From Branchiostoma floridae (Eukaryota; Chordata; Leptocardii; Amphioxiformes; Branchiostomatidae): DNA of 64,000 nt. The stretch spans positions 24,505,675 through 24,569,674 of the forward strand of contig NC_049981.1 of assembly GCF_000003815.2 (NCBI RefSeq), in the 5' to 3' direction. Shown piece after piece: positions 46,701 to 59,023 of this stretch. The translations under genes and the position numbers were made by a program. A model generated the notes under the pieces. It did not search any database, was not told the DNA's origin, and saw nothing but the letters and a program-made list of their open reading frames with translations. The first letter of the stretch is position 1, and every line of letters begins with the position of its first letter.

Positions 46701-49700
46701 TAGGCGTAGCGTACGACGATGTCCTGCTATAAGCAAAAAAATTAAAATGTACCGTTACCGACCAGTCTTAAGATTCAAGATACTGTCCGGGTACCTTAAG
46801 ACTAACTTGGCGTAATCTGACCACTCCAAATCATGTAATCGTCTCCAGGCAGTCAAACCCTGCCAATCCCCCGTCAACACCGACAACAATGGTGGCATCG
46901 TCTCCTCTCCGCTTCAAGCGTGGAGTCCCGATTAACTGATTGTCTCTGCTTAAACAGCGGGCTGAAGTGTGGTTAAGCCGCTGTTCTCGGTAGAACTTTC
47001 CCATGGATTTCTAACTCCGCTTCGGTCTAAATACCCTTGCAGCTTGGGGCTGATCCCTCTCAAGCCCTCGTGGCGTGTAAATAGAGCGCGTTGGGCAGGC
47101 TTGCACCCTCACCAGCTGAATTGTCCGGGAGAGTGGCCGCCCTCTTAGATCAGGCCGGCGTGGGTGCTTGAGAGAGGGCGTGAGGTGTATTCTCGCAGCT
47201 CGACAAACGGGTAAAAGCTCTTATAGTCCGTAATCCCCTCTCGATCTGTCGCGGTAAGGAGGCGTAGATCAATCAGACCATTGTCGGCAAGGCACCTGCA
47301 TATCGCTAGGTGCAAAAACCACACGGAATCACCTGTGCTACGATGTTTGAGGTTAGGATCGGGGCGTGCTGGTTGACTTGGGCCGAGCTTTGTGCAGTCT
47401 TCCCGCCTATTTGTCTAACACCTCAACTCTGGGCTAATTACGCAGACATGGGGTGTAAAGAAAAACAGAGGAACGCAAAGCTAGCGAAAAGCGTCCCTTT
47501 ACCTGGGATTATACTGTATAAAAGGCGGCCGGTTGCTGTTTGCTGGTGTTTTGAACAAGAGTGGTGTAACAAGGGTCATCGGCGAGATGGGGAAAATGAC
47601 TACTCGGAACAATGGTGCTTGGAGGGTGTGAAAAGCCGAGCTATGCGAGAACAAAAACAAAGAACAACACGTCTTCAAGTGGCTGGCAACAGAGTCAATG
47701 GTGAATGTCGGATTTACAGCTGAAGGGCCGACAACACCTTTCAGATTACACTGGAGTGGTGGAGATTAGCACTGCGCAAGTGCAATCTGGGGCTCTTGTG
47801 CACGTTCTCTGCTGCAGGCACGTAGTGGGCACCGCGGCCGTCAGACGAGCAGAACAGACGCAATACTACTGTTAATGGCAAAACCAAGCTTTCCATAATG
47901 TATGGCACAATTTAAAGTTATTGTTTGAAAAGCAGCAGGTTGAAATGAATTAATAAACCAATCAATTTAAATGAATGAATGAATCTTTTATTGAAGGAAT
48001 TATTTCTTATGGACTATTATTTAAGGACTATTTTACTCATGTTTGTCACTGTTAGGATCACTTGTCTTTTTTTATTAGATTTATAAAAAATTAAGCTACC
48101 TAGAGATATATTCAAATCGTAGCTGTGTTAGGGGAAAATAATGTAATGCAGAAAAAGTAATGATATTTTTTTTCTGACAGACAGCTTCATTTCAAGATGA
48201 ACTCATCATTTCTTCAGTAATCTACTATGCAAGTGTCTTGTGTCACAATGCAATTCAATGACATTTGATGCATAATATATGTAATTTGACGCAACACCCC
48301 GTGTGTCCGTAGGAAAATTGCAAAACAAATCTTCTGGCAGACCAATTTTTCATCTCAGGGTAGTGCATAAACCATGCAGTAATTAAGGGGCAATTTCGTG
48401 TTTCTGATTGTGCTGATATCATCCGAAAACAAACTGTCACTCAACTTTGATTACTTCCAATCATCTACTGTCAAACTGACGGGTTGGATGCCGCAATATT
48501 AAATGTTGACACTTTCTGTAATTACTTTTCAGCTGTCGACCAATCAGGTGTACCGTAACAATCATATGCTCCCGCCTAATCATTTGTATTGCGTCATTGC
48601 GTAACGGACGGTGAAGAAAGGCCAGGCAAATGTGTCAATCATTAGATATTGTAGATTTGTATTTTCACTGAATTGACTCAGTTTGTGTAGCTTTAATCAT
48701 TCATTTGATATGGTCACTTGATAGATACTTGATGTTAAATTTTCATGCATTTTGTAGATCACTTCACATTACACCTTGGTATAAGAAATACCTGCCTGAC
48801 ATCGTGGTGATCTTCGTGCGAGTTTTGATGAAATGAAAATGAAAACAGAAATGACCCTTAACTCTTTCAGCGGCTAAACTCTTTCAGCTTGACCTGCAGG
48901 ACACAGAGGTCCAGGTGGTAATAAGCCGGTAAAATTGGTCATCGAGTGGCGGAATAGAAGGCATGAGCCTGTAATGTCCCCATGTATTTGAAAAAACACC
49001 CCTCTCGATATGTGTGTTGGCTCCTTTAACGTGTAGAGGACCTGAGATTTGACACCGGGGCTCCCTCATACGGGACTCGCTCATGTGAGCGAAGACTCCA
49101 AGTCCCTATTTTTCGTGGCCAGATACAATAGAGCTGACACACCGTTAGGAAAATTGTGAGAGAAAAACACTTCGTAGAACCCGTTGTCATTGTTGAGGTG
49201 GCTAGATATGATCACACTTGCTGGAGTGTAGTACGGGATTCGAACCTAGAACCCCTGAGTTTTACCCTGTCTGCGAAAACAGCAAGGACACTAATCGATT
49301 GCGCTTCATGACATGCCACAACTTTATCGCATGATAACCTTATGTCAGAGTTTGGAATTCGCCAGCCCTTTCTGTTCCTTTTCTGGAAGCCCTAATTTGA
49401 TACCTGACCCTTGTGTAATGTTAGTAAACTTTCCAGTGCTGTGCTCACGGCTAAGTCGCTATCATCCCCCAGCCACGTACCCTATTCTCTTTCCCACAGT
49501 GATTTGGGTTAGAAAAAAGTACATAAAACCGTGGGGGCCAATAGACGAAATGCGCTTAATACTTTATTTACAGGGTCGTGTTTCATTTGTAGTGTCTGAG
49601 GATTTGGGAGGTGAAAATTCGGGTTGATTCCCAGAGACTGACATTATCACGTGGACGCGCAGGTTCTGTTGACGAGAACGCCGTGCCGATATTACCGGGG

Positions 49701-50528
49701 ATACCGTGTCATAAGGCCACACACAGCGCAGGCCCTGGGCTAAGGAAGAGCCGAACCGCACCTCACACGAGTCATAACAAACCTCAACAGTCACACAGGT
49801 GCAAGGTCTGGATGATATCATAACCCATTGCAAACAGTGCTTATCAAAAGCAATGCCGTACATTAAAGAGCCAGAAACCTAAGCGTAATCTCTTGTTTTT
49901 ATCGGTGAAGGATTGGGGAATTAGGTGTGGCTACTTCTGTACATATCTGTGCCATACTGACTTCCAATAACAACGTGATAAAATGATAGAATTAAGAAAG
50001 GAGTAATAGAAAATAAAGATTATGCAATATATCACCAACACTCAGTCGCAATGTACTATCATTATGACAGTCCATTTAATGCAATGCGAACTGTTATACT
50101 TTTTAAGTATTTTTCTCCTACATTGTGCTTCTTTCTTTGTATCTTTGTAACCGATGTATGAACTTTATGCTATCTTACACAGAATAGCATTGATTTGTGA
50201 TACATCTACCATTGAGTCGGAAGACTACGGCTTAAGAAAAAATGATAAACCAGAACTAGAATTGTTTATACAATCGTTGTTGTCGTATTTGTTGTTGTTG
50301 ATCATTCAGTAGTAAACATAGCTTGACATAGAAATCACAAATGAAAACTACGTCGTAAACAAGGAGTAGTGACGTACTAGGGACAGGAGTACCTGCGAGC
50401 CTCTCCGCCAGCGTCAGCGCATGCACACTGGGGCCGTACTCAGGGTGCGCCTGCTGCGCCTGCGCGTGGAGGTTGTACATGGCGCTCAGTGTCTGCATGT
50501 TGTAACCGTTCATGTTGTAGTGCTGCAT
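43744..50528 (-). CDS. Dmbx: Dmbx homeobox transcription factor, five coding exons
   Basis: Coding exons on the minus strand: 50528-50393, 45580-45402, 45089-44672, 44459-44296, 43962-43744; 1116 bases, 371 residues. All junctions are GT-AG and phases join. The start region [10 protein letters not shown] and the block [22 protein letters not shown] match vertebrate DMBX1. The homeodomain spans residues 60-119, with [26 protein letters not shown] and [12 protein letters not shown]. Lys109 is homeodomain position 50, which predicts binding to TAATCC-type sites as in Otx. The intron at homeodomain 46/47 is the classic paired-class position. Residues 120-240 are Lys/Asp/Glu/Ser-rich. A C-terminal OAR motif (about 347-365, [18 protein letters not shown]) ends six residues before the stop. 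In chordates Dmbx acts in the nucleus in anterior neural patterning. The coding exon 1 acceptor at 50543 implies at least one upstream untranslated exon. Confidence 0.96.
46850..47750. promoter_or_regulatory. GC-richer island in Dmbx intron 1 with K50 homeodomain sites
   Basis: Within the intron between coding exons 1 and 2, this stretch is visibly richer in G and C than its flanks. It contains TAATCCC (47231-47237), its reverse GGGATTA (47505-47511), TAATTA (47435-47440) and a plus-strand TATAAAAGG (47517-47525). TAATCC is the site type bound by K50 homeodomains such as Otx and Dmbx itself, so a neural enhancer with Otx or autoregulatory input is possible. A 137-codon open frame (47310-47723, plus) runs through it but matches nothing I know. 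All function here is inference. Confidence 0.3.
49230..49312 (-). repeat. tRNA-derived element (SINE head or tRNA pseudogene)
   Basis: Minus strand GCGCAATCGATTAGTGTCC resembles an A box, and GGTTCGAATCC (49236-49246) is a perfect B box, about 55 bases apart. The acceptor ends do not pair convincingly, so a functional tRNA is unlikely. It lies in Dmbx intron 1. Confidence 0.5.
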
Positions 50529-50542
50529 GGCTGCCACCTCGG

Positions 50543-50543
50543 T
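50543..50543 (-). other. Splice acceptor preceding the Dmbx start codon
   Basis: TTTTCTCGCACATGCGCAG precedes position 50543, 15 bases upstream of the start codon. It indicates that the 5' leader is spliced and that the promoter is farther to the right. Confidence 0.55.
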
Positions 50544-50649
50544 CTGCGCATGTGCGAGAAAATGACTCGTCAAGATATAGCATACGTTCATATATTTATA
50601 TACACTGACATTCATGCATTGTAAACATAGAACAGTATTTACGAAACTT

Positions 50650-50722
50650 GAGCGGTGCATTGGCCTACCAAGTGGAGTGTTCGCCTGGCATCCGGTATAT
50701 CATGAGTTCGAGTCATACCAAG
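50650..50722 (+). repeat. tRNA-derived short element
   Basis: TGGCCTACCAAGTGGAGTGT resembles an A box, and GAGTTCGAGTCATACC a B box 45 bases on. The start of a SINE or a tRNA pseudogene, about 100 bases upstream of the Dmbx start-codon exon. Confidence 0.5.
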
Positions 50723-50729
50723 GGCTTTT

Positions 50730-53500
50730 AAAATAGTGCATACTGTTTCTCTACTTAGCACTAACATATAGGGAAGAGTATGGTAGTTGAACACATACAG
50801 CAATACCAAAAAAAGAACCTTTTGTTGTAGTGATGTTTACAATGTTGCGTGGTCCAAGGGCTCCGAGTCGGAGAAGGGCGCCGCCATAGGCACAATGAAT
50901 AAAGACACGTATTATGTTGGAAATGTTTGTGTAATGCGCAGATTAGTTTAAGTGAACGGAATCTAGGAAAAAAAACTCAACAATTGTATGATAATGAGTA
51001 TGTTGTTTTCCATGATTTGTACTTATGATACATTCTCTACAAATAATTGTAAGCAAGATATTTATTTACCCTAACAAAAATGTAAATTTTCACACTTTTA
51101 TCAACTGTGCGGGTAAATCACCTATCTATATGTCGACTAACTTTTTAGGACGGGACTCCCCGTAAGCAATATGAAAAAAAAGCGAATAATATAGCATTGT
51201 ATAACTGTTTTTGCCAACATTCTATACGCGTTACATGATCCACACACCGTCTTCCATGTTGCCATATATGTCAGCAGCAAACACAACTTTTCCACTAATT
51301 AAAGAGGGCGCTGAACTTGGCTACTCGCTGTTGACTTTTCAGCGTCGATATAAAGTCTTCGTAACGCCAGTGTCAGACAGGCACTTGACTGGGTTTAAAT
51401 GGGCTGTCAGAAATCAAGTTTTACAAAATATGTCAAACAGTTGAACTATTGAATCGAAATCTTATAAAACATCGTGTCCACATCACATCACAACAATAGG
51501 CATATTGTAGAGATCATTTTAAATTGCCTATATTGGTATAGAATATTGGTGGTATATTGTCTTTAAGCAAACTCAATTCAACCCAAAGAGTAGTATAATT
51601 TTTGCTACAAAGTCAATACATGATCACATACAAATCTCAGGAATGAATATTCGACTACAGTTCATTTTGTCTATCAAAATGAAAAGCATTTAAGGTAGCC
51701 TGCTGTCGACAATACTCAGTTTAAATCAAAGCATCATGATATGAGTTAGGTTTGTTGCTACATTAATACACAGTCACTTTGAATTGGTGTAGGTAGACAA
51801 TAACTACTTGGAATTAAGTTGAGGTTATTTTCTTTTTTACAGGAATGTGTAACGATTTATAAAGGAATTTCTGTTCGATTCCCAGATCATCTGGCAGATT
51901 ATATTTCTGTCTCTCAGCCGAAAGAAACAACTCGAGGAAATCTGGCTAAGTACCGTCCACAACTTTGATATAACAACATGCAAATTAGGAGTAACTCAAT
52001 CACACATATACAGCTGTTTTGTTTCAATTGTGTTCGAAATAAGTGCTCTTTGACACGAGAATTAACGCTGATGTCAACACAAAACTCTGCGAGGGTGTGT
52101 AGTGATACCATTGTCACCTTACCGACCGAGATTATTTCGCATTTGGTTCTTAGTCTAAGCATCAAAATAATACCGCTTCCACTGGAGCTTAACCTTTCGT
52201 TCTTTAACTATCTGAAAGAATAGATTACTAACAGCGCCAAACACACATTGGTGAGATCCTTAAAAGTTATTTAAGATATTTGTTTCAATTCAGACTTCGC
52301 AGTCTGTTGCTGCTTTGAAAGCGTAAGGGTTTCGCTCAGCAACTGGACAGAGGTTAGCCTTCACAAGGCCAGTGGCGGGGTCATCATCACTGTCCACTAT
52401 CTATTGGTAGCCAAGGATGATGGCCATCCGGATATGTACAAGGACACCTAGTGATACACACGGACACCCACACGCACACAAACAACAAACAAACAGAGAG
52501 CATCCCGTTTAAGGGGGCACTCAACGAGCCTAGAAGCTAGAACATTCTGATTTGTGAAGGTATCTAAAATCTAGTCTTCAACTTTACCGCTTTAAATAGT
52601 GTCTCACATGTAGGCGCAAATTAGCCGAATCAACCCCAAAGCAACGAGAAAAAGAAGCTAGACTTGCTTACCCTGCCAGCCACAACAAAAGGACCGCGAC
52701 TTGAGTGACATTTGCTATTCTTCTTTGCGATCCGAGACAAGCTAAAGATGAGACTTACAGACAATACAGTCCCGAGGTCGACCCACAGGAGGTTTGTGGA
52801 CTGACAATCCCTGCTTCTATATTGGGATCAGACCGGACTTTACCCGTTATTACAAGTCCAGTGTCGTGACTATACCGTGTTGTCATTATCCCGCTTGACG
52901 TCCTAATAAAGTAGTTCCGTCTGCCACGTTCAGATACTTTAATCGCTTGAGACACGTCCCTTTATCCTGACTACCATAATTATAGGATCTCACCTTTTGT
53001 GACAGTCCAGCTTATACTGCAGCCTAAAACATCTCAATATCTGCCGGGAATGTCAATAGCGCAAACCCCTGTTTAACATAACATAACATTGCAGTACTGA
53101 GAAGAAAAAAAGCGACGCACCTCGTAGATTATAGCGCGATTCTGATGTTTTAATATTTTCTGGCAGGCTTTGACAGAACCAACCGTCAATAATCATTTAA
53201 GGCAACCTTTTCCGTAACAGGGCAGTTAAATTTTGCAAATGTACAATTGCACAACTATCCCAAGAACGCAATTAATCTGCAACAACGTACATACATGACG
53301 CTTAACGTTTTCCATATGATACAATCTACGGCGCGGTCACATTTATGGTGCGTCGCCATACGGCTTTGTAGCTGTAAACGTTTCTAGCAGGTTGTGACAG
53401 AAGCAATCGCCTTACAAGTATATAAGGCAGACTCTTTGCAGATAAAATTTGTACCCAAAGATTGCCGTGTTACGGTCGCACGATCAATGTGTGGACCGGT
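50730..53500. other. Dmbx upstream flank; no gene recognised
   Basis: No coding exon supported. A possible untranslated exon ends at a strong donor (TCT|GTAAGT, near 52757) in a long open minus frame (52755-52955), with GTATAAGC about 55 bases beyond; this is weak. The stretch beginning 53330 (GGCGCGGTCACAT) resembles sequence at 38548 and may be a transposon end. Confidence 0.35.
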
Positions 53501-53520
53501 GCCGGGCCTATACCGACGGC

Positions 53521-53727
53521 AAGGTGGACTCTCACTGCATTTGGGGCACCGGTGCGGCACTGCGGAGTTCGTTCACTGCGGCACCGTTGTGTTATCGAAA
53601 TTTGATAATTTAGATATATAGCGCAATACCTTAAAGTATGACTTCGAAGACGACAAAATGCACCAAACGGAAGAGATCTTCGGTTTTTATCACTGAAATT
53701 CGTTGAGTCATCTACTAGTCCACCTTT
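53521..53727. mobile_element. Diverged relative of the 36506 MITE
   Basis: Begins AAGGTGGACTCTCACTGC and ends ACTAGTCCACCTT. The interior follows the 36506 element: GTTCGTTCACTGCG, a stretch like TATATAGCGCAATAC, GAAGAC(G/C)ACAAAAT and CTGAAATTCGTTGAG. The inverted ends are much shorter and imperfect and no clean target duplication is seen, so this is an older copy of the same family. Confidence 0.65.
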
Positions 53728-54829
53728 ACATCACAGTGAAATAAAGTAACTGAGAAATATTTTGGGCAAGCGACCCACTTCAGACACAGACAGCCACAAG
53801 GCCATGAGTCGGTAAAACAACCTTTGTTATAATGCATCGTGTTTATCTATGACCCATCACTATAGCATTAGATATCGCTGATTTGTCTGTTCAGAGGGAA
53901 GATGAGACGTGCAGGACATCAAGGCCGCCTCATCTCCGTTAATCTGGACACTCATGGCTGTTATATCATCAAGGACAACGGACGACCATCCTCCGACAAA
54001 GCGGAAGTTTTTCGACCTTGGTAGAAAAATGTCTACTCTACAGAAATACGAGAAACGTGTGATTTTATTTGTTTGTATTATCACCGCAGTATAGACATAT
54101 AAAGTACCATCAGAGTGATATTCAGTGTACAATGACGGCCAATAAGTGAACAGCGTGAAAAAGACATCCATCTGCCCTATTTCCTTTTCTCTGCAGTTTT
54201 CGTAAGGTTTGACATCAATGTTTGATATCTCTTTGATAGGAATCTTATTATGTGTTACCGCACTGAACTGTTCAGTCAGTTTAGCCAATGTGTACGAGAA
54301 AACAAATTTACGGATATGAAATTTTAACATAATTCGTGGAATAGAAAGGAACGAAATGCCCAGATGAATAACATGCACGGTGGTAAGTTTAGAATCGCGA
54401 AGTTGTTAACTAGAATAGCTAAAACATCTCTATGCAACACGATTTAGTTGATGCTATGTGCATATCAAGATATCAAAAACGGATACACATGTACGGCATG
54501 TGATCCACAATTCTTTCAGTATGACAAAAAATAAAACATTTTTAAGACAGAAGGTATCGTATGCTTGAAAATTGTGATGGGACATACCAACAAATGGCCC
54601 ACCGAACGTGCTAAACAGCTTTTTCGCCGAGCTCCCAACACACGGCCATTACTAATTCGTACAGCAAACTTTAAAAAAAACTGAAATCAGCAAATCTAAA
54701 CTAAAACATTTTTTTCGTTTACAGCAACGTAAAAAAATCATAACGTTAACAAATTCTGTATCTACTCAAGTTCTATGGAGCGTCCTGAGAGAGCGTCCAT
54801 TACTTCAATGTAATTTCGAAATAACCTAC

Positions 54830-54981
54830 CATTCAGGCTTGATGTACACTGGACAGTCGTGCTGTGGTCAGTACAGACTTCCCTGCGGCCGTTTCTGACC
54901 CGTTTAAACCACCGTCTGGCCAGATAGAGAGGCAGTCTAAAGTATTTGCATGTCCGTTTCGGGTACTGACCTGACACGCCT
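54830..54981 (-). other. Candidate untranslated first exon of Dmbx
   Basis: Minus strand CTATAAAACC (TATA at 55003-55009) is followed 28 bases on by GTCAGG, a possible start at 54981, and then by a donor ATG|GTAGGT at 54830. A 150-base exon from there could splice to the acceptor at 50543. No other minus-strand coding gene nearby needs such a promoter. There is no transcript support, and a core promoter of this strength can occur by chance. Confidence 0.35.
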
Positions 54982-55002
54982 GACGACTGCAGGCCAGTCC
55001 GG

Positions 55003-55009
55003 TTTTATA
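55003..55009 (-). promoter_or_regulatory. TATA box, candidate Dmbx promoter
   Basis: TATAAAA on the minus strand, in a suitable position for the candidate exon ending at 54830. Confidence 0.35.
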
Positions 55010-58000
55010 GTGTAATCTGTCCGTCAGGAAACTCTCAAATATCAGACCGGCCCTGCGTTATATCTGATTCACACAATCGACGTCAGAAATTCGATCATAC
55101 CGCTAAGTTGTTTTGATTGGCTAATTCTGCGGGAGGAGCCACAAAGACACTCTGTTTTGCAAGCTTTGTACCTGTTAGATCGGTTCGTTTAGCCACTAAT
55201 CATGAATGAAATAAAGCTGTTTAAAAACTGTGACAATTTTTTCGTCATACTCAAATTGAAATTGATACGAAAATAAATGTATAATGATTTCTCATTCGAA
55301 ACTACTGAAAAACTCTGGAAAATGACACGTAGAAAATACCGATGTTTGAGAACAATTGTGCGAGTTGTATACTTAATGACAAGCCAATGAAGACTTACAT
55401 TCAAGTGCACAGACCTCATACAGACCAATTCTGATAGCCAGCACAATTTTAACGCCAAACATGGAACGAAGAATTACGATTATAGAAAGCATAACGTGGC
55501 CATTTATCTTCATAATTTGTGGGTAATATCATTCGTGTAAAAAAACTACACTGATACTACTAGCGATATTATCAAGTTAAGGCAAAGCACCATCTTGAAA
55601 ATGATCCAAATTACTGTCTTTCCCAAACAGACAAAAACGCGCCTCCTATTCTTGTACACATAGATCACCTTATCCGTCAATCATACTTCTTCCGAAAACT
55701 GCTATGACTACGCCCGGATGATTAATTTCTAGCATTTAAAGCATATGAAAAAGCTTGATATTTCAGCATAGACCGTTTAGAATGATAAAATTAGCTTAGG
55801 TGCCGCTTGTATGTAGATTTGATTTGTACCAGAACATGTGTTATTCTAGATTTCGTTGGCTTTAAAATGTTAAAACCATATTACAGAACGAAGAGAAAGA
55901 TCTAAGCAGTCACTTGGATCAAAAGTCTTTTTAAAATACCCTGTTTTAAACAAAGGCCAACCATACAGAACGAAAAAAAAGATACAAAACAGCTGCATTT
56001 CCTGTACCATTCCTACACCCCTACGTGAAAAATAATAACATTGAGAGAGAAAAGTAGAAAGTATTAAAGGTCCTATGCTACAATCAATTCTATGACATAT
56101 GCATGAAGCAATGTTTTGTGCAACAACAAAATCCTGCGAAAAACAACTTTATATCTTGACTATTGCCGTTTGTCGTATCGCGAGTATGATCACACTTTTC
56201 CGACCGCGAGTTCTTGACCTTCTCCGTCTCCTAAACAAGACGGTGTTTAGATAACTTTCGAATTTCCGTCCAGATCTGCGCTTGTCCAGGTAAAAGACAA
56301 TAGTATCAGTCATAAGTGTGTTTTAGTGGTTATGACGGCTAATGAAGGAGGCCTATTGTTTCTCTGCCGTCGCGGGCCCACCCACACACGCGCCTAATGG
56401 CTGCTACACCCGGTGTCAAACACTCGGCGTTCTACCGTTTCCTCGCTGTGCATCGCCTTACAAGTCACACAAAACTAGCCGGAACGATGCAGGTAGATAC
56501 ATAATCTAAAGTGTTATGTGATTTCGATGACTCAATATTCGTATAAAGCTGATTAATGAAATCTCGATTGGTACAGGAAAAGCGACATAGTAAAATGTAG
56601 GTGTTAGATACTTAAGTTCTTTCTGCTGTAACCGCTACGTTATGCTAACAATTATACTTTCTTGGATTCTGTCAAAATATGTACATAGTTAAACCTTTAT
56701 GACAGTTACCTTCCCCAAGAATTCAACTAAAACCTGAAAGCAGAAAGGGCGATTCAAAATCAAATTGCATTACCTTGCTTCCCAAACTAGCCCCGGTCGG
56801 CCCGGCGAATGCTTGCGATACCGAATGCCGACAAAGCTTCGCTTTGCAGTTTCAAATCCCTCCCATACTTGGTGTTGGAAAGATTCTTGTAACGAAATGT
56901 CTGTCATATGTTTGGATTCTGTATACTTGAACGAGAAACCGTGAGTATAGTCACGTTCAATGATAAACAAAGTCAGGACGCTTTCTCCAGGCACACTATC
57001 TATCTAGCTGTCTATCCATCTATCCCTATATGTATCCACAACTCCGGCCCGAAACATATGACAAAATACCAACGTTTTCCGTGTCTTCCCATAAATGTAT
57101 AGTCTTAAAGGTAGTTGCCTGTGACATATGATGACTGTAAGAGGTCGTACGAGGCTGTCATGGTCGCAGAATGGTTAACTGAAGGGGCGGAGAAGCGAGC
57201 ATCACAGCTCCAGACCCCCAGCGCGATGTTGATATAAACAGAAGTTTGAGTAACTTACTCAGTCCCCCATGGGTCCGTTTGTATACGGACCCATCAGTCT
57301 GTAAAGTATTATCTCATCAGACTATCTTCAACCTTTCCTTACCGCCGACTGTGCTGTAGTCTAGTGCGTCTACCAACTGATCATTACTTCATCAGAGAAT
57401 CCAAATCTTGGAAGCTAAAACTTGAAATGACGAAAAACAACCCGCAAAAGTTTGAATGTTCGCATGTCTGGGCAGGTTGTATACTCGAAAACGTCATTAC
57501 CATAGTAAAAGAGGCAATTTTTAATTTACATAATCTGTAGTAACGAACGCTCTATGTCAACGATGGCTACCATCGCCAATTTGAAGCGCATGGATGGCAC
57601 AAGCCTTATTCTAAAAAGAGTCCCACTCCTTCTTTCAATTCCGTAAATTTTCATTGGGTAAGAAAGAAGTTTACCGTAAAATACCGATATATCATGAATT
57701 TCATGACGCAAAATGGAATTTCATGACGCAAAATGTAGTATTGTTATGTCTGTCTACTATAAGTTTGATCTTTTTCGAAACAGCTGGATATGGCGGAAAT
57801 TTTCTCGTTACGAAAGACCGTAAGCTACGACGACAAATATACAGAACAATATTGCGAACCCTTGAAACGAAATACTTTCGTCACAGTTAAATCTATACCA
57901 ACGTTTTCTAATTCGAGAGAAGCATGTAGTGCTGTCTTGTTGATTTTTAGGTCATTGTTACCTCTATAACTTTATTAAACAAAATCATAAAGATAAGAGA

Positions 58001-58921
58001 ATGGCAAGAAAATAGCTAATAGTATGTTGATTAAAAAAACATAAACAACGAGCTCATGCAATTTGCAAAATATTGTCAACATCTCCGCCTACTGTAATTT
58101 CGTTATAGCAGAATATATGCAAGACAAAGCTACAGTCCTTCCTGTGAAATATTGTGTGAAATCAGTTATCACACCAAAAGAAACATACAAATCCAAATAT
58201 GAAATTGGTCTTTTCGGTTTTGACAGAAAGACACGAAAGGTATAAGTAACAAGTAAAACGATTTCTAAAATTTCCTAAACATTTTCAATATTTGTACAGG
58301 CCCGACAATATATTCAGCATAACATTACTACTGATTACCAAGTGCTGAAGGCATTTAAAACCTCATCAAGTTATCGAAAAGTACGTGATTAACATTAGTG
58401 CGTTGTTCTTGTGTACTATTTGGGTTAGGTATCATTTGTTGAGAGAGATACATTTTTTTACTTTCTTTTCCGTCTATGAAAAGTGCAGTGTAATGCTCTA
58501 GTAAGACCAACCTACGTTCTAATGGCTATTCAGTACTTAACATTCTAAAGATGTAATAAAACAGCAAACAACGGATAAAATAAGGCGAACAAGGTGAAAT
58601 TTTTGTAATATAAGTTGTCTGATTTCTTTCCGAAAAACGAAAACAAAAAATTTAAAAGTGTTGGAGACCGAGTTTGAAATCAAAATTAGAGTATCTTCAT
58701 GAAGAAGTCAGAAAATGAAAGTGTGCGCTCGTCAACTGCAAATCCTTCCTATGAAAATTTTAGTTGCAAACTAAAGCAGATATAGTTCAGTAAAAGTCGC
58801 CAGTGATTTTAACCGTTCAACAGTCGTCAGAAAGTGACACTGAATCGGTGAGGTAGTCAAACGCGCCCCAAAAATGGTATATACAAATTTGAATGTGACA
58901 AGAAAAATTAAGAACACCTAC

Positions 58922-59023
58922 CGAGGTAAACCGAGGAAAATAAGGCAACATGCCATATTTGTTGTGCAGAGCGTATAGAGGCATCGTTGTACCAGTGTTC
59001 TTCCCGGGGGCTGTCATGTTCAT
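58922..59023 (-). CDS. Candidate first coding exon, gene not recognised
   Basis: ATG at 59023 opens a 34-codon frame ending at donor TCG|GTAGGT (phase 0). The peptide begins MNMTAPGKNTGTTMPLYALH and continues with aromatic and basic residues (YGMLPYFPRF). Its balanced composition looks coding, but I know no family with this start and found no continuing exon. It could be a 5' exon of an unrecognised minus-strand gene nested upstream of Dmbx, or chance. Confidence 0.25.

Noticed and set aside
47310-47723. 137-codon plus-strand frame with a nearby TATAAAAGG
   Set aside because: The TATA lies inside the frame rather than upstream of it, the peptide matches nothing I know, and the region lies in a Dmbx intron. 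Kept only as a possible regulatory island.
52755-52985. Alternative Dmbx leader exon ending at a GTAAGT donor
   Set aside because: The donor is strong but the promoter-like GTATAAGC is weak and an acceptor reading is equally possible. Left as a note rather than a feature.
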